A stretch of DNA of 64,000 nt from Novosphingobium kaempferiae (GCF_021227995.1 NZ_CP089301.1:434001-498000), one strand, 5' to 3'. Counted from the first letter of the stretch, positions 1 through 9,521 are shown. Notes: generated from the sequence alone by a model not told the origin. Made by a program: numbers and translations.

Positions 1-1
1 T

Positions 2-892
2 CCGTGGGAAGGCGCATCGGTCAAGTACCCGGTCGGCGCGAAGCTGTCGGGCACCGTCACCAACATCACCGAATACGGCGCCTTCGTGGAGCTGGAAGCA
101 GGCATCGAAGGCCTCGTCCACGTTTCGGAAATGTCCTGGACCAAGAAGAACGTCCACCCCGGCAAGATCGTCTCGACCTCGCAGGAAGTCGAAGTGGTCG
201 TGCTCGAGGTCGACTCGGACAAGCGCCGCATCTCGCTCGGCCTGAAGCAGGCCCAGCAGAACCCCTGGGAAGCGTTCGCAGAGCGTCACCCGGTCGGCTC
301 GCAGGTCGAAGGCGAAGTCAAGAACGCGACCGAATTCGGTCTGTTCATCGGCCTCGACGGCGACGTGGACGGCATGGTCCACATGTCGGACATCGCATGG
401 GGCATCTCGGGCGAGGACGCCCTGGCCCTGCACCGCAAGGGCGAGCAGGTTTCGGCCGTGGTTCTCGACGTCGACGTCGAGAAGGAGCGCATCTCGCTCG
501 GCATGAAGCAGCTTGAGCGTGGCGCTCCGGCTGCCGGCGGCACCGGTTCGTCGGCCGAAGGCAACCTGCGCCGTGGCCAGGTCGTCACCGTCACCGTCCT
601 CGAAGTCCGCGACGGCGGCCTGGAAGTCCAGGCTGGCGACGATGGCGCCACCGGCTTCATCAAGCGCTCGGACCTCGGCCGCGACCGCGACGAGCAGCGT
701 CCGGACCGCTTCCAGGTCGGCCAGAAGCTCGACGCCATGGTCACCGGCTTCGACCGCTCGAAGAAGCCCAACTTCTCCGTCAAGGCCCGCCAGCTGGCCG
801 AAGAGAAGGAAGCAGTCGAGCAGTACGGTTCGTCGGACTCGGGCGCTTCGCTCGGCGACATCCTCGGCGAGGCTCTGAAGAACCGCTCGTAA
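2..892 (+). CDS. rpsA: 30S ribosomal protein S1, C-terminal part (5' end outside window)
   Basis: This is the 3' part of the S1 gene, open from the first bases of the window in frame 2. S1 binds mRNA on the small ribosomal subunit and helps initiation on structured or weakly Shine-Dalgarno messages. Three S1 (OB-fold) repeats can be read: two near-identical ones with the pattern GxVxNxTEYGAFVEL...[10 protein letters not shown] and TEFGLFIGL...GMVHMSDIAW, and a more diverged third one (GGLEV...GFIKRSDL). The ending SLGDILGEALKNRS is typical of alphaproteobacterial S1. A strong intrinsic terminator follows at about 930. The start codon and first domains are not in the window. Confidence 0.97.
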   Translation, partial: PWEGASVKYPVGAKLSGTVTNITEYGAFVELEAGIEGLVHVSEMSWTKKNVHPGKIVSTSQEVEVVVLEVDSDKRRISLGLKQAQQNPWEAFAERHPVGSQVEGEVKNATEFGLFIGLDGDVDGMVHMSDIAWGISGEDALALHRKGEQVSAVVLDVDVEKERISLGMKQLERGAPAAGGTGSSAEGNLRRGQVVTVTVLEVRDGGLEVQAGDDGATGFIKRSDLGRDRDEQRPDRFQVGQKLDAMVTGFDRSKKPNFSVKARQLAEEKEAVEQYGSSDSGASLGDILGEALKNRS

Positions 893-928
893 GAGCGTTC
901 TTCGGCTTCATCGAAGCTGAAACAGTGA

Positions 929-960
929 AAGCCCGCCCGGAGCGATCCGGGCGGGCTTTT
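929..960 (+). terminator. Intrinsic terminator of rpsA
   Basis: An 11-bp GC-rich stem (AGCCCGCCCGG / CCGGGCGGGCT) with a short loop is followed by TTTT, 37 bp after the rpsA stop codon. It fits a rho-independent terminator on the plus strand. The rest of 893-1014 shows nothing else. Confidence 0.9.
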
Positions 961-1014
961 GCTTTGTGCGGATCGCTTCCTCGCTCCACCCTAGGCGATA
1001 GAGCGCCAAACCCC

Positions 1015-1695
1015 TCACCGCTTGCGCGTGGCGGTGATCCCGAGACTCTCGGCCATGCGCACGAGGTCGGGCAGCGAGCGGGCGCCCATCTTCTCCATGA
1101 CGTGCCGCTTGTGGACCTTGGCGGTGATCTCAGTCACCCCGAGGCTTCCGGCGATCTGCTTGTTCATGAGGCCGCCGATGGCCAGCGCCATCACCTCCCG
1201 CTCGCGATCGGTGAGCGAGGCGTGGCGCAGCGCGAGGTCGCGATGGGTGCGGCGCTCTGCGACGGTTCCCGCGTCGAGATCCAGCGCCCGGCGCACAGCG
1301 GCGACCAGCACCGCGTCCGCAACCGGCTTGATGAGAAACTCGACCGCCCCGCCGCGCATCGCCCGCACCGTCATCGGGATGGTGCCGTAGCCGGTGACGA
1401 AGATCACCGGGACCGTGCTGCCGTCTCCCCGCAGCGCCTCCTGCACGGCAAGGCCGTCCTCGTCCGCCAGCCCGACGTCGAGGACGACGCAGCAGGGACC
1501 ATCGTCACACAGAGCGTCGCGCAGTTGCGCCGAGCAGGCGTGGCCCACAGCATCGAGCCCGGCGGCAGCCAGAACGCGCACCATTCCGGCCCGCAGCGAC
1601 GGGTCGTCGTCCACGACATGGACGCGGCCACCGCCGCTCAGAGCACTGGTTTCCGATCCCATCACCATAGTCCGCATTGCCCGGGATCGTCCCAC
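1015..1695 (-). CDS. FixJ/NarL-type response regulator (orphan)
   Basis: Two-domain response regulator of about 226 residues. The receiver domain shows the acidic cluster VVDDD (near residue 28), the phospho-acceptor Asp in VVLDVGLADEDG (D73), the conserved Thr in FVTGYG and Lys in LIKP. The C-terminal LuxR-type helix-turn-helix reads LTDREREVMALAIGGLMNKQ, as in FixJ/TtrR regulators. No sensor kinase lies nearby, so the partner and targets are unknown. The first ATG is taken, but ATGs at 1677, 1668 and 1662 are also possible and the receiver domain only begins at about residue 24. It points toward rpsA and is co-directional with the GH92 gene. Confidence 0.85.
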   Translation of the reverse strand: MGRSRAMRTMVMGSETSALSGGGRVHVVDDDPSLRAGMVRVLAAAGLDAVGHACSAQLRDALCDDGPCCVVLDVGLADEDGLAVQEALRGDGSTVPVIFVTGYGTIPMTVRAMRGGAVEFLIKPVADAVLVAAVRRALDLDAGTVAERRTHRDLALRHASLTDREREVMALAIGGLMNKQIAGSLGVTEITAKVHKRHVMEKMGARSLPDLVRMAESLGITATRKR

Positions 1696-1762
1696 GGCGG
1701 CTGCCGCTTGTCGATACGCAGCAATGCGGCCCGCTTGTGCGCGGGGCGGCAGGTCGGAGGGC

Positions 1763-4144
1763 TCAGTCCTTCGCGGTGGACGAGGAATAGGGCCGTGCTG
1801 CGCCCTGCCCGCCGCCCCAGGCCTTGTCCGGCTTCGCCTGCATGACGAAGCGCAGCGTGCCTCCGGCGCGCACTTCTGCGTCGGTGATCCACGCGCGCGC
1901 CAGCGGCTTACCGTTCAGTTCCACCCGGCCGACGTAGGGATTGGCGTCCGAGAGATTCTCGGCATCGACGGTGAAGCGCTTGCCATCGGGCAGCGTGATC
2001 GCCGCGTGGCTGACGAAGGGACGGCCGATCACGTACTGGTTCGCGCCCGGCGTCACCGGGTAGAAACCGAGCGAGGTGAACACCAGCCACGCCGACATCT
2101 GGCCGAGGTCGTCGTTGCCCGAAAGGCCGTCCGGGGTCGGCTTGTACTGGCTGTCGACGATCTGCTTCAGTCGCTCCTGCGTGCGCCACGGCGCGCCCGC
2201 GTAGGCGTAGAGGTAGGCGACGTGGTGGCTGGGCTCGTTGCCGTGAATGTACTGGCCGATCAGGCCGGAGATATCCTCGGCATGGCTGTAGTCGATCTTC
2301 GAGTTGTCGAAATCGAACATCGCATCGAGCCGCTGCATCACCTTGGCCTCGCCGCCCAACATGCGGAACAGGCCCGCCTGATCCTGCGGCACGAACCAGC
2401 TGTACTGCCAGGCGTTGCCCTCGGTGTAGTCCGACCCGTAGTTGATCGCGGTGGGATCGAACGGCGTGCGGAACGATCCGTCCGCCTTGCGCGCGCGCAG
2501 CCAGCCGCTCTTCGCGTCGAAGGAATTGCGCCAGAACCCGGCGCGCCTGTCGAACCGCGCGGCGACGTCGGCCCGGCCCATCGCCCGGGCCATGCGCGCG
2601 ATGGTCCAGTCGTCGTAGGCGTATTCGACCGTCTTGGAAGCGGCTTCCGGCTCCCGGTCGATGGGCACGTAGCCCAGCTTCACATAGTCGCCGAGGCCGC
2701 CGTAGGGCGCGTAGTCGGCGCTGGCGACCATGGCGTCGAGCGCCTTGTTCGCGTCGAAACCACCGATCCCCTTGAGGTAGGCGTCGGCGATCACCGGCGC
2801 GGCGTGGTAGCCGATCATCGTCCACGTCTCCCGCCCGGCGAACTGCCAGACCGGCAGGATGCCCCAGGGGCTGTGCTCGCGGCTGGCGATGAGCGAGTTG
2901 ACGACGTCGGAAGTGGTCTTCTCCGGCTGCACCAGCGTCAGCAGCGGATGCTCGGCGCGGAAGGTATCCCAGAGCGAGAAGGTGGAGCGGAAGGTGAAGT
3001 CCTTCCCCCCGCTGCGGCCCTCATGCACCTGATCGTCCGGCCCGCGATAGCGCCCGTCGGCATCGCTCCACACGCTCGGCGCAAGGAGGGTGTGGTAGAG
3101 CGCGGTGTAGACGTTGGTGCGCGTCGGCGCGGGCGCCTCGACCTGCACGCGGCCCAGTTCCGCGCGCCACGATGCCTGCGTGCGGGCGCGCACGGTATCG
3201 AAGTCCGCCCCCTCGGCATCGAGGTTGGCGATGGCCCCCTGCTCGTCCACGCCCGAGAGCGCGACGCGCACTTCCAGCGCCTTGTCGAGCGTGCCGAAAT
3301 CCAGCCGCGCCTCCAGCAGCTTGCCCAGCTTCTCGTCCAGAGTGGCGGTGCCCCGGCCCGGCCCCTGGAAGCCCTTGTAGGCGATCGCTTCGTCCCGATC
3401 GACGAAGGCGTGGCCCTTCAGCGGGGCGGAAAAGCGCATGGCGAAGAACAGCTTGCGCCCCGGCGCCCAGCCGCGCGTCTCGCGAAAGCCGGTCAGCGTG
3501 CCGTCCGGGTGCAGGTGCAGGCCCGACCACAGCACCTTGCCCGGATAGTCGTAGAGGCTGCTGCGCATGTCGAGGACGAGGTGCGCGTCCTGCCCCTTGG
3601 CGAACGTATAGCGATGGACGCCGACGCGGGTGCCCGCCGTCATCTCCGCCCGCACGCCGCTGTCCGCCAGCGTCACCGCGTAATAGCCCGCCTCGGCCAC
3701 CTCGGTGTCGTGCGAGAAGCGCTGGCGATAGCCCGAGCCGGGCTTGTCCGCCGTGCCGGGATCGAGCTTCACCGCATCCGCCGCGCCCACCGCGGGCATG
3801 ACGAGGAAGTCGCCGAGGTCGGAGTGCCCCGCCCCCGAAAAGTGCGTGTGGCTGAACCCCTGGATCGTCGTATCGTGATAGCTGTAGCCCGCCGCGTGGG
3901 CGTAGCAGTCCCGCACCTTGCAGGTCGCGTCGGTATCGGGCGAAAGCTGCACCATGCCGAACGGCGCGCTGGCGCCGGGGAAGGTGTGCCCTTCCGGCCC
4001 GGTGCCGATCATCGGGTCCACCCACTTGATCGGATCGGCGTCCGGCAGACCGGATTTCGCGCCGGAATCGGCAATGGACGGGGCGGCAAGCGCAACGGCG
4101 ATGACACCGGCGAGCAGGGAGACGGGGGGGCGAAGGGCTTTCAT
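1763..4144 (-). CDS. GH92 family exo-alpha-mannosidase, exported
   Basis: Protein of 793 residues with a Sec signal peptide (MKALRPPVSLLAGVIAVALA, cut after an Ala-rich stretch). Family GH92 removes terminal alpha-linked mannose from glycans using a Ca2+ ion. Family hallmarks seen: DPMIGTGPEGHTFPGASAPFGM near the N-terminus, SLWDTFRAEHPLLTLVQP in the middle, and GNDDLGQMSAWLVFTSLGFYPV near the C-terminus. The length fits GH92. The upstream in-frame extension to 4234 is rejected because ATG 4144 starts the signal peptide. It probably acts in the periplasm or at the surface. It stands apart from the island at 16-44 kb and carries no site of that regulon upstream. Confidence 0.93.
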   Translation of the reverse strand: MKALRPPVSLLAGVIAVALAAPSIADSGAKSGLPDADPIKWVDPMIGTGPEGHTFPGASAPFGMVQLSPDTDATCKVRDCYAHAAGYSYHDTTIQGFSHTHFSGAGHSDLGDFLVMPAVGAADAVKLDPGTADKPGSGYRQRFSHDTEVAEAGYYAVTLADSGVRAEMTAGTRVGVHRYTFAKGQDAHLVLDMRSSLYDYPGKVLWSGLHLHPDGTLTGFRETRGWAPGRKLFFAMRFSAPLKGHAFVDRDEAIAYKGFQGPGRGTATLDEKLGKLLEARLDFGTLDKALEVRVALSGVDEQGAIANLDAEGADFDTVRARTQASWRAELGRVQVEAPAPTRTNVYTALYHTLLAPSVWSDADGRYRGPDDQVHEGRSGGKDFTFRSTFSLWDTFRAEHPLLTLVQPEKTTSDVVNSLIASREHSPWGILPVWQFAGRETWTMIGYHAAPVIADAYLKGIGGFDANKALDAMVASADYAPYGGLGDYVKLGYVPIDREPEAASKTVEYAYDDWTIARMARAMGRADVAARFDRRAGFWRNSFDAKSGWLRARKADGSFRTPFDPTAINYGSDYTEGNAWQYSWFVPQDQAGLFRMLGGEAKVMQRLDAMFDFDNSKIDYSHAEDISGLIGQYIHGNEPSHHVAYLYAYAGAPWRTQERLKQIVDSQYKPTPDGLSGNDDLGQMSAWLVFTSLGFYPVTPGANQYVIGRPFVSHAAITLPDGKRFTVDAENLSDANPYVGRVELNGKPLARAWITDAEVRAGGTLRFVMQAKPDKAWGGGQGAARPYSSSTAKD

Positions 4145-4285
4145 GGCAGGTGGTTGAGCATGGCCCCGCCCCGCGTTCAACCCTTCTGCGACAAGCGTGG
4201 ACATCGTTGTCAACAAGCGCGCGCCGCGATGCACGGCGCTGCAAACTTAAGTAGAATCACGTAGCTTTTCTGACATAGTGCCCCG

Positions 4286-5869
4286 ATGCAACGCCGCCGC
4301 ATCGTCCTGATCGCCGGTTTCCTCGCGGTTCTCGCGGCGGTCCTGCCTCTGGCGGGGATCGCGACTTATGCGCGCTACCGCGCCACGCAGGCCGAGCGGA
4401 CGCACCTGACCGAATACGCCGACTGGACGCTGCGCCGTGCGGAACGCAACTTCGATCGGGTCAAGGAGGTCTTCGCGCAAGTCGAGGGCGACGGATGGAA
4501 GTCGTGCTCCGAGGCGCACATCGCCCGGATGCGCCAACTCGCGCTCGATTCTGCGGCGGTGGAAGAGGTCGGCTACTTCATCGGCGGCAAGCTCGCCTGC
4601 ACCAGTTGGGGCATGGTCCGGCAGGACATCGGCCACGGCACGCCCGATGCACGGGTGCCCGGCGGCTACGGGTTCTTCATGAACGTGCGCCCCAAGGTCA
4701 GCGGCGGCAACATCGTGATCGCCATCACCCACGGCGACTACAACGTGCTCGTCAACCGCGAGCGTTTCGTCGACGTGATGACCGACACGCCGATGACGCT
4801 TGCACTGGCGACACTCGACGGCAAACTGATCGCGGTGAACGGCGACGCGGGCGAAGCAATTGCGCGCGAGGCCATCGGCGAAGGCGGCTTCGGCCACCTC
4901 GGCGCGCATGTCTACACCTCCGTGCGCAGCCCGAATTTCGAGGCGGTGGCGATCACCGACCGCGCGCTGATCCAGAGCCGGATCGACCGCGAATTGTGGG
5001 TGCTGGTCCCGCTCGGCCTTGCGATCTCCGCCTTCCTCGTCGGGCTGATCGTGTGGCTGTCGCGCCAGCGCATGTCGCTGGAGCATGAACTGGAACTCGC
5101 CATCCGCAACCGCGAGTTCCGCGTGCTCTACCAGCCGATCATGGAGCTTGCGACGGGCCTGTGCGTCGGCGCCGAGGCGCTGCTGCGCTGGGAGCAGCCG
5201 GACGGGACTGCGGTGTCGCCCGAGGTGTTCATCCCGCTGGCCGAGCAGAACGGGCTGATCGCGCCGCTGACCGATCTCGTCATCGAGCAGGTCGTCGCCG
5301 ACCTTGCCGACATGCTGCGGCGCGAGCGCAGCGTCCACGTCGCGATCAACATCTCCGCCACCGACATCCAGAGCGGACGCTTCCTGCCGGTGTTGGCCGA
5401 GGCGCTGGCGGCAAGCGGCGTTGCGCCGCAGCAGATCTGGCTGGAGGCGACCGAGCGCGGTTTCATGGACGCGGCGCAGGCGCGCGGCACGCTGGAACAG
5501 GCCCGCGCCGCCGGGCACCTCGTCGCCATCGACGACTTCGGCACCGGCTACTCCAGCCTCGCGCTGCTGGAAGCGCTGCCGCTCGACGCGCTCAAGATCG
5601 ACAAGTCCTTCGTCGACGCCATCGGCCAGGGCGCGGCGACGAGCGTGGTGGTGCCGCACATCATCGAGATCGCCCACGGCCTCAATCTCAAGATCGTCGC
5701 CGAGGGGGTGGAGACGCCCGAGCAGGAAGCCTACCTGCGCGCCGCCGGGGTCGGCTTCGCGCAGGGCTGGCTCTATGCCAAGGCGCTGGATGCCAAGGCG
5801 TTCCTCGCCTTCCAGCAGGCCACCAACGGCAAGCGGGTGTCGCCCTTCCTCACCGCCATCGCCAGCTGA
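4286..5869 (+). CDS. Cyclic-di-GMP phosphodiesterase, CSS-motif sensor plus EAL domain
   Basis: Membrane protein of 527 residues. Domains in order: TM helix (about 6-28), periplasmic CSS-motif domain (about 40-240) with the signature WKSCSEAH (C74) and a second Cys in LACTSWG (C105), TM helix (about 245-268), then a cytoplasmic EAL domain (about 275-510). The catalytic signature EALLRW is intact, as are DDFGTGYSSL and KIDKSFV. Known relatives of this architecture hydrolyse c-di-GMP, and their periplasmic cysteine pair links activity to periplasmic redox state. There is no GGDEF domain. It is divergent from GH92 and not in an operon. Confidence 0.92.
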   Translation: MQRRRIVLIAGFLAVLAAVLPLAGIATYARYRATQAERTHLTEYADWTLRRAERNFDRVKEVFAQVEGDGWKSCSEAHIARMRQLALDSAAVEEVGYFIGGKLACTSWGMVRQDIGHGTPDARVPGGYGFFMNVRPKVSGGNIVIAITHGDYNVLVNRERFVDVMTDTPMTLALATLDGKLIAVNGDAGEAIAREAIGEGGFGHLGAHVYTSVRSPNFEAVAITDRALIQSRIDRELWVLVPLGLAISAFLVGLIVWLSRQRMSLEHELELAIRNREFRVLYQPIMELATGLCVGAEALLRWEQPDGTAVSPEVFIPLAEQNGLIAPLTDLVIEQVVADLADMLRRERSVHVAINISATDIQSGRFLPVLAEALAASGVAPQQIWLEATERGFMDAAQARGTLEQARAAGHLVAIDDFGTGYSSLALLEALPLDALKIDKSFVDAIGQGAATSVVVPHIIEIAHGLNLKIVAEGVETPEQEAYLRAAGVGFAQGWLYAKALDAKAFLAFQQATNGKRVSPFLTAIAS

Positions 5870-5913
5870 GGCAGGTCTTCGTTCACCAATTTGCGGTAGG
5901 GCCTGATCTTTGA

Positions 5914-5997
5914 GCTCGTCATTGCGAGCCGCAGGCGAAGCAATCCACCGCCTCCCACTGCGCTGGATTGCTTCGCCTGCGGCTCGCAATGACGAGC
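5914..5997. repeat. Palindromic repeat, family A (REP-like)
   Basis: Long inverted repeat of about 84 bp: GCTCGTCATTGCGAGC... and its complement flank a short variable centre that includes GAAGCAATCCA/TGGATTGCTTC. The same family occurs at 7464-7542, 32447-32536, 36621-36699, 40582-40660 and as a half-copy at 44328-44358. It ends 25 bp before the next gene's start. Confidence 0.9.
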
Positions 5998-6022
5998 GGT
6001 GTTTCGTCCTGCGGAGATACCC

Positions 6023-7435
6023 TTGCCTTCCTACCGTCGCCTGAGAACTACGCTCGCCCTGTCGCTGCCGCTGCTGCTCGACATGACCGCGCCGATGGCC
6101 ATCGCCGCGCCGACGCAGCCACCCGCACCGGCCCCGGTCGACAGCCCGCCGCCGGAGGAGCGCGACCGGCTCTATCCCTTCTACATGCCGATGGACGGCT
6201 TCCGCGCCCCTGCCGTCACGCTGAAGGTGAAGTGCGACGCCTCGCGCGCGGCGGGCAAGGAGGTCTATTACGGGCGAGGCGCGGACGATCTGGGCGGGCG
6301 GGCCGAAGGCGGGTTCGATCTGGTCTACGACGCGCTGGACGGTCAGGGCCGCCCTTGCGTCTACCCCTTCGCACCGTGGCTGCCGCAGGTGACAGGATCG
6401 CTGCAGGGCACGCAGTACATCCTGCGCTCCTCCATGCCCGGCCACCGCGTCTCGTTTCGCACCGACTACGACTGGGCGAGCGTGGACCTGCGCCTGTTCG
6501 GCGTCGGCACGCAGCGCGTCCACTTCGAGATGCGCGACGTCGAACTGGACTTCCCGCAGGCGATCCAGCCCAAGGCGGCGCTCCATCTGGAAGTGACCGA
6601 GACGCGGAAGCCCGGCCTGTTCACCGCCGTCATCCGCCGCTCGCGCATCTACGGCGGCAAGAACGGCCTCTTCGCGCCCAACGGGCAGACGATGATCTAC
6701 GTCGAGGACAGCGACATCGCGGGCAACGTCGGCACCAATGTCGATCAGGAGCACACCACCTACATCAACGGCACGCTCGTCTCGCACTTCCGCAACACCG
6801 TCTTCCACGGCCAGCGCGCCGGGGGCGACATGGCGAGCGGGCACCAGTTGAAGGACAAGGCGTACCTGCGCATCTATGAAAACGTCACCGTCTCCAACGT
6901 GCCGCAGGGATCGACGCCCTCCGCGATGCCGCTGATCGACGCCTCCGCGTTCGGCTTCACCTGGGCGGACGGCCTGCGGATAGAGCGCATGCAGCCCGCG
7001 CAGAGCCCGCGCGACACCCTCGTCGACCTGCGCACCGACATCCGCTACGGCGAGCCCGATCTCTACCCCTGGCCGGTGATCGCCGACCCTTCGTGGCGGA
7101 TGCCCGCCGATCCGCTGACCGCGCTCGACAAGGTCTATCTCTCGGTTTTCCTCAACACCACGGTCGAGAGCTTCCGGCCCGAACCGCACGTCTTCGCGCT
7201 GCGCCAGACCGGCAACCGGCTGGGTGCGGACGGGTCGCACGTCGACGGCGATGGAGAGACCACCCGCGCGCAGCAGCGCATGGTCTCGCTGGCGTTCGGC
7301 ACGAGCGGCACGATCCGCCGCGTCTATGCGCCCGAGGGCTGGACCTACACCGACCCAGACCTTCCGCCTTCCGCCGAATGGGTGCTCGACCGCGATGCCT
7401 TCGCCCGTCACGCGCTGGGGTTGATCGGACGGTAG
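6023..7435 (+). CDS. Exported right-handed beta-helix-like protein of unknown function
   Basis: Protein of about 470 residues. I place the start at TTG 6023 because GGAG lies 6 bases upstream and a signal peptide follows directly (RRLRTTLALSLPLLL); a GTG at 5999 would lie inside the palindromic repeat. After a Pro-rich linker the mature part has repeated short beta-strand/turn units, for example SRIYGGKNGLFAPNGQTM and DSDIAGNVGTN, as in parallel beta-helix proteins. I do not recognise a catalytic motif or named family. It is a single gene between two family A repeats, so there is no operon context. Confidence 0.7.
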   Translation: MPSYRRLRTTLALSLPLLLDMTAPMAIAAPTQPPAPAPVDSPPPEERDRLYPFYMPMDGFRAPAVTLKVKCDASRAAGKEVYYGRGADDLGGRAEGGFDLVYDALDGQGRPCVYPFAPWLPQVTGSLQGTQYILRSSMPGHRVSFRTDYDWASVDLRLFGVGTQRVHFEMRDVELDFPQAIQPKAALHLEVTETRKPGLFTAVIRRSRIYGGKNGLFAPNGQTMIYVEDSDIAGNVGTNVDQEHTTYINGTLVSHFRNTVFHGQRAGGDMASGHQLKDKAYLRIYENVTVSNVPQGSTPSAMPLIDASAFGFTWADGLRIERMQPAQSPRDTLVDLRTDIRYGEPDLYPWPVIADPSWRMPADPLTALDKVYLSVFLNTTVESFRPEPHVFALRQTGNRLGADGSHVDGDGETTRAQQRMVSLAFGTSGTIRRVYAPEGWTYTDPDLPPSAEWVLDRDAFARHALGLIGR

Positions 7436-7463
7436 AGGGGCGGGCAACCACCCTCACCCCCGC

Positions 7464-7542
7464 TTCGTCATTGCGAGCGTAGCGAAGCAATCCAAGGTCG
7501 GCCCGCGCCGCTGGATTGCTTCGCTACGCTCGCAATGACGAA
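7464..7542. repeat. Palindromic repeat, family A
   Basis: Inverted repeat TTCGTCATTGCGAGCGTAGC... with its complement at the right end and a central loop of about 15 bp. It lies between the beta-helix gene and the dGTPase gene. Confidence 0.9.
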
Positions 7543-7643
7543 CGGTGAGCGACGATGCGTGTGGGGACGATCCCGCCTTTTCCACAGCGCCCGCATTGCC
7601 CTCGGCCGCCACGGCTGGAATACCCCGTGCCTATGGTGAACGC

Positions 7644-8981
7644 ATGAGCTGGCACGCACGGCGCGAGAACTGGACCCCGCAGGCCGAGGACGCGCGCGAG
7701 GATGGCGACATCGACTATGCGCGCGTCATCCACTCGGCCTCGTTCCGGCGGTTGCAGGGCAAGACGCAGATCCTCAACCTGGGCGACAGCGACTTCTACC
7801 GCACCCGCCTCACCCATTCGCTCGAAGTCGCGCAGATCGCGGGCGGCCTTGCGCGCCAGCTGGCGAAGTCGTTTCCCGACCATGTGGCGAGCGCGCTGCT
7901 GCCCGACCGCAGCCTGATCCACGCCATCGGCTGCACGCACGACTTCGGCCATCCGCCCTTCGGCCACGGCGGCGAGGTGGCGCTGAACTACTGCATGCGC
8001 GACGCGGGCGGGTTCGAGGGCAACGGCCAGACCCTGCGCATCCTCGCCCGGCTGGAGACGTTCTCCGCCAACGCCGGGGCCAACCTAAGCCGCCGCACGC
8101 TGCTGGGGGTGCTCAAGTACCCGGTCGCATGGTCGAAGGCGCGCAACCCGGCGCTGGAACCGCGCCTGATGGACGGCCCCTCCACCATCCGCGTGCTCGA
8201 CCCGAAGGCGTGCAAGCCGCCCAAGTGCCACTTCGACGGCGAGCAGGACGTGGTGGACTGGATCCTCGATCCCCTCTCCGCCGCCGACCGCACGAAGTTC
8301 CAGGCGCTGGAGCCGGTCGAGGGCAAGCACGCGCGCACGCTGCACAAGTCGCTCGACTGCACGATCATGGATGTGGCGGACGACATCGCCTACGGCGTCC
8401 ACGACCTTGAGGACGCCATCGCGCTGGGGCTGGTGAGCAAGGACGCCTTCACCAAAGCGATGGACGGCCACTGCGGCTCGTTCCTCGACGCGCTCAAGGA
8501 GAAGTACCCCGGCGAGAGCGAGAACGACGTGTTCTCGCACATGGTCGAGGGGCTGTTCGGCGGCGCGAATACGCGCAAGCGCTTCGTCAGCCGGCTCGTC
8601 CACCACTTCCTGACCGGCGCCACTTTCGTCGAGAAGAAGGGTTTCCGCGAGCCGCTGCTGCGCTGGCGCGTCGCCCTTCCCGCCCGCCAGCGCGCCTTCC
8701 TCGACGCCCTTCAGGGCTTCGTGGTGCGCGAGGTGATCCTCAGCCCCGAGGTCCAGCAGCTGGAGCTGAAAGGGCAAACGATGGTCGTCGCCGTGTTCGA
8801 GGCCCTCGCAGCCGACCCGCACCGCCTCCTCCCGCGCGACGTCTGCGCGCTGTTCGAGGCCGCCGACGGCAGCGTGCGCGTGATCTGCGACTATGTCGCC
8901 TCGATGACCGACACGCATCTTCTGCGCACTTACGAGCGGCTGTTCAGCCCGCGCATGGGATCGGTGTTCGACCGGCTTTGA
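7644..8981 (+). CDS. dgt: Deoxyguanosinetriphosphate triphosphohydrolase-like HD protein
   Basis: HD-domain phosphohydrolase of 445 residues. Family members split dGTP (or other dNTPs) into the nucleoside and triphosphate. Metal-binding signature: RLTHSLEVAQI (H58), then THDFGHPPFGHGG (H99-D100) and a later Asp in MDVADDIAYGVHDLED. The N-terminal FRRLQGKTQ block is also typical. I chose ATG 7644 (MSWHARRENW) because it matches the usual family start; an in-frame ATG at 7545 would add 33 residues of low-complexity sequence just beyond a repeat. The ribosome binding site is weak. It is a single gene. Confidence 0.93.
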   Translation: MSWHARRENWTPQAEDAREDGDIDYARVIHSASFRRLQGKTQILNLGDSDFYRTRLTHSLEVAQIAGGLARQLAKSFPDHVASALLPDRSLIHAIGCTHDFGHPPFGHGGEVALNYCMRDAGGFEGNGQTLRILARLETFSANAGANLSRRTLLGVLKYPVAWSKARNPALEPRLMDGPSTIRVLDPKACKPPKCHFDGEQDVVDWILDPLSAADRTKFQALEPVEGKHARTLHKSLDCTIMDVADDIAYGVHDLEDAIALGLVSKDAFTKAMDGHCGSFLDALKEKYPGESENDVFSHMVEGLFGGANTRKRFVSRLVHHFLTGATFVEKKGFREPLLRWRVALPARQRAFLDALQGFVVREVILSPEVQQLELKGQTMVVAVFEALAADPHRLLPRDVCALFEAADGSVRVICDYVASMTDTHLLRTYERLFSPRMGSVFDRL

Positions 8982-9038
8982 GCGGCCTGACCGGCATTGC
9001 GCCTGACATCACGCCCGATACCCTACCCACTCCAACAC

Positions 9039-9521
9039 TCACACCGGATGCCCGGCCCGCAGCGGATCGCGCCGCACGATCTCGCGCAGCGTCACCAGCG
9101 TCTCGAAATCGCGCACGTTCTCGTCCGAGGCGAGTACTTCGTCGGAGAAGCGCTGGTAGGCCTCGATGGTGGGCACGCTCACCATCAGCAGGAAGTCGGT
9201 TCGCCCGGTCACGTTCCACGCGCCGATGACCTCGGGGCGCTCGGCGAGGCGCGCGGCGAAGGCTTGTTCCATGCGCAGGCCCGACTGGTTGAGTTCGACG
9301 AGGACATGGATGGTGATCGCGGGCGCCAGCCGCGCCGGGTCGATCAGCGCCACGTCGGCCACGATCACGCCCGAGGAGCGCAGCCGCCGCAACCGGCGCA
9401 GCACCGCGCTTTCGGACAGGCCGACCTTGGCCGAAATCGAGCGTGCGGGCGCAAGGTTGTTGCGCCGGACGATCTCGATGATTCGCTGATCGAACTGGTC
9501 GATCTCGACGGTTTCCATCAT
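9039..9521 (-). CDS. Lrp/AsnC family transcriptional regulator
   Basis: About 160 residues: an N-terminal helix-turn-helix (IDQFDQRIIEIVRRN ... ISAKVGLSESAVLRRLRRL) and a C-terminal RAM/AsnC ligand-binding domain (VIGAWNVTGRTDFLLMV). ATG 9521 is used because GAAGGA lies about 6 bases upstream; a second ATG follows immediately. It is divergent from an RhtA-type exporter 83 bp away. This arrangement suggests the regulator senses an amino acid and controls its export, as with other Lrp-exporter pairs. The ligand cannot be told from the sequence. Confidence 0.9.
   Translation of the reverse strand: MMETVEIDQFDQRIIEIVRRNNLAPARSISAKVGLSESAVLRRLRRLRSSGVIVADVALIDPARLAPAITIHVLVELNQSGLRMEQAFAARLAERPEVIGAWNVTGRTDFLLMVSVPTIEAYQRFSDEVLASDENVRDFETLVTLREIVRRDPLRAGHPV

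Noticed and set aside
1394..4264. Long plus-strand open frame opposite GH92 and the response regulator
   Set aside because: Antisense shadow of two recognisable genes; no motif and no ribosome binding site that I can see.
4247..7447. Very long open frame (over 1000 codons) on the minus strand opposite the EAL and beta-helix genes
   Set aside because: Its composition is the His/Arg/Asp-rich pattern of antisense high-GC DNA, it covers two well-supported plus-strand genes and it shows no domain.
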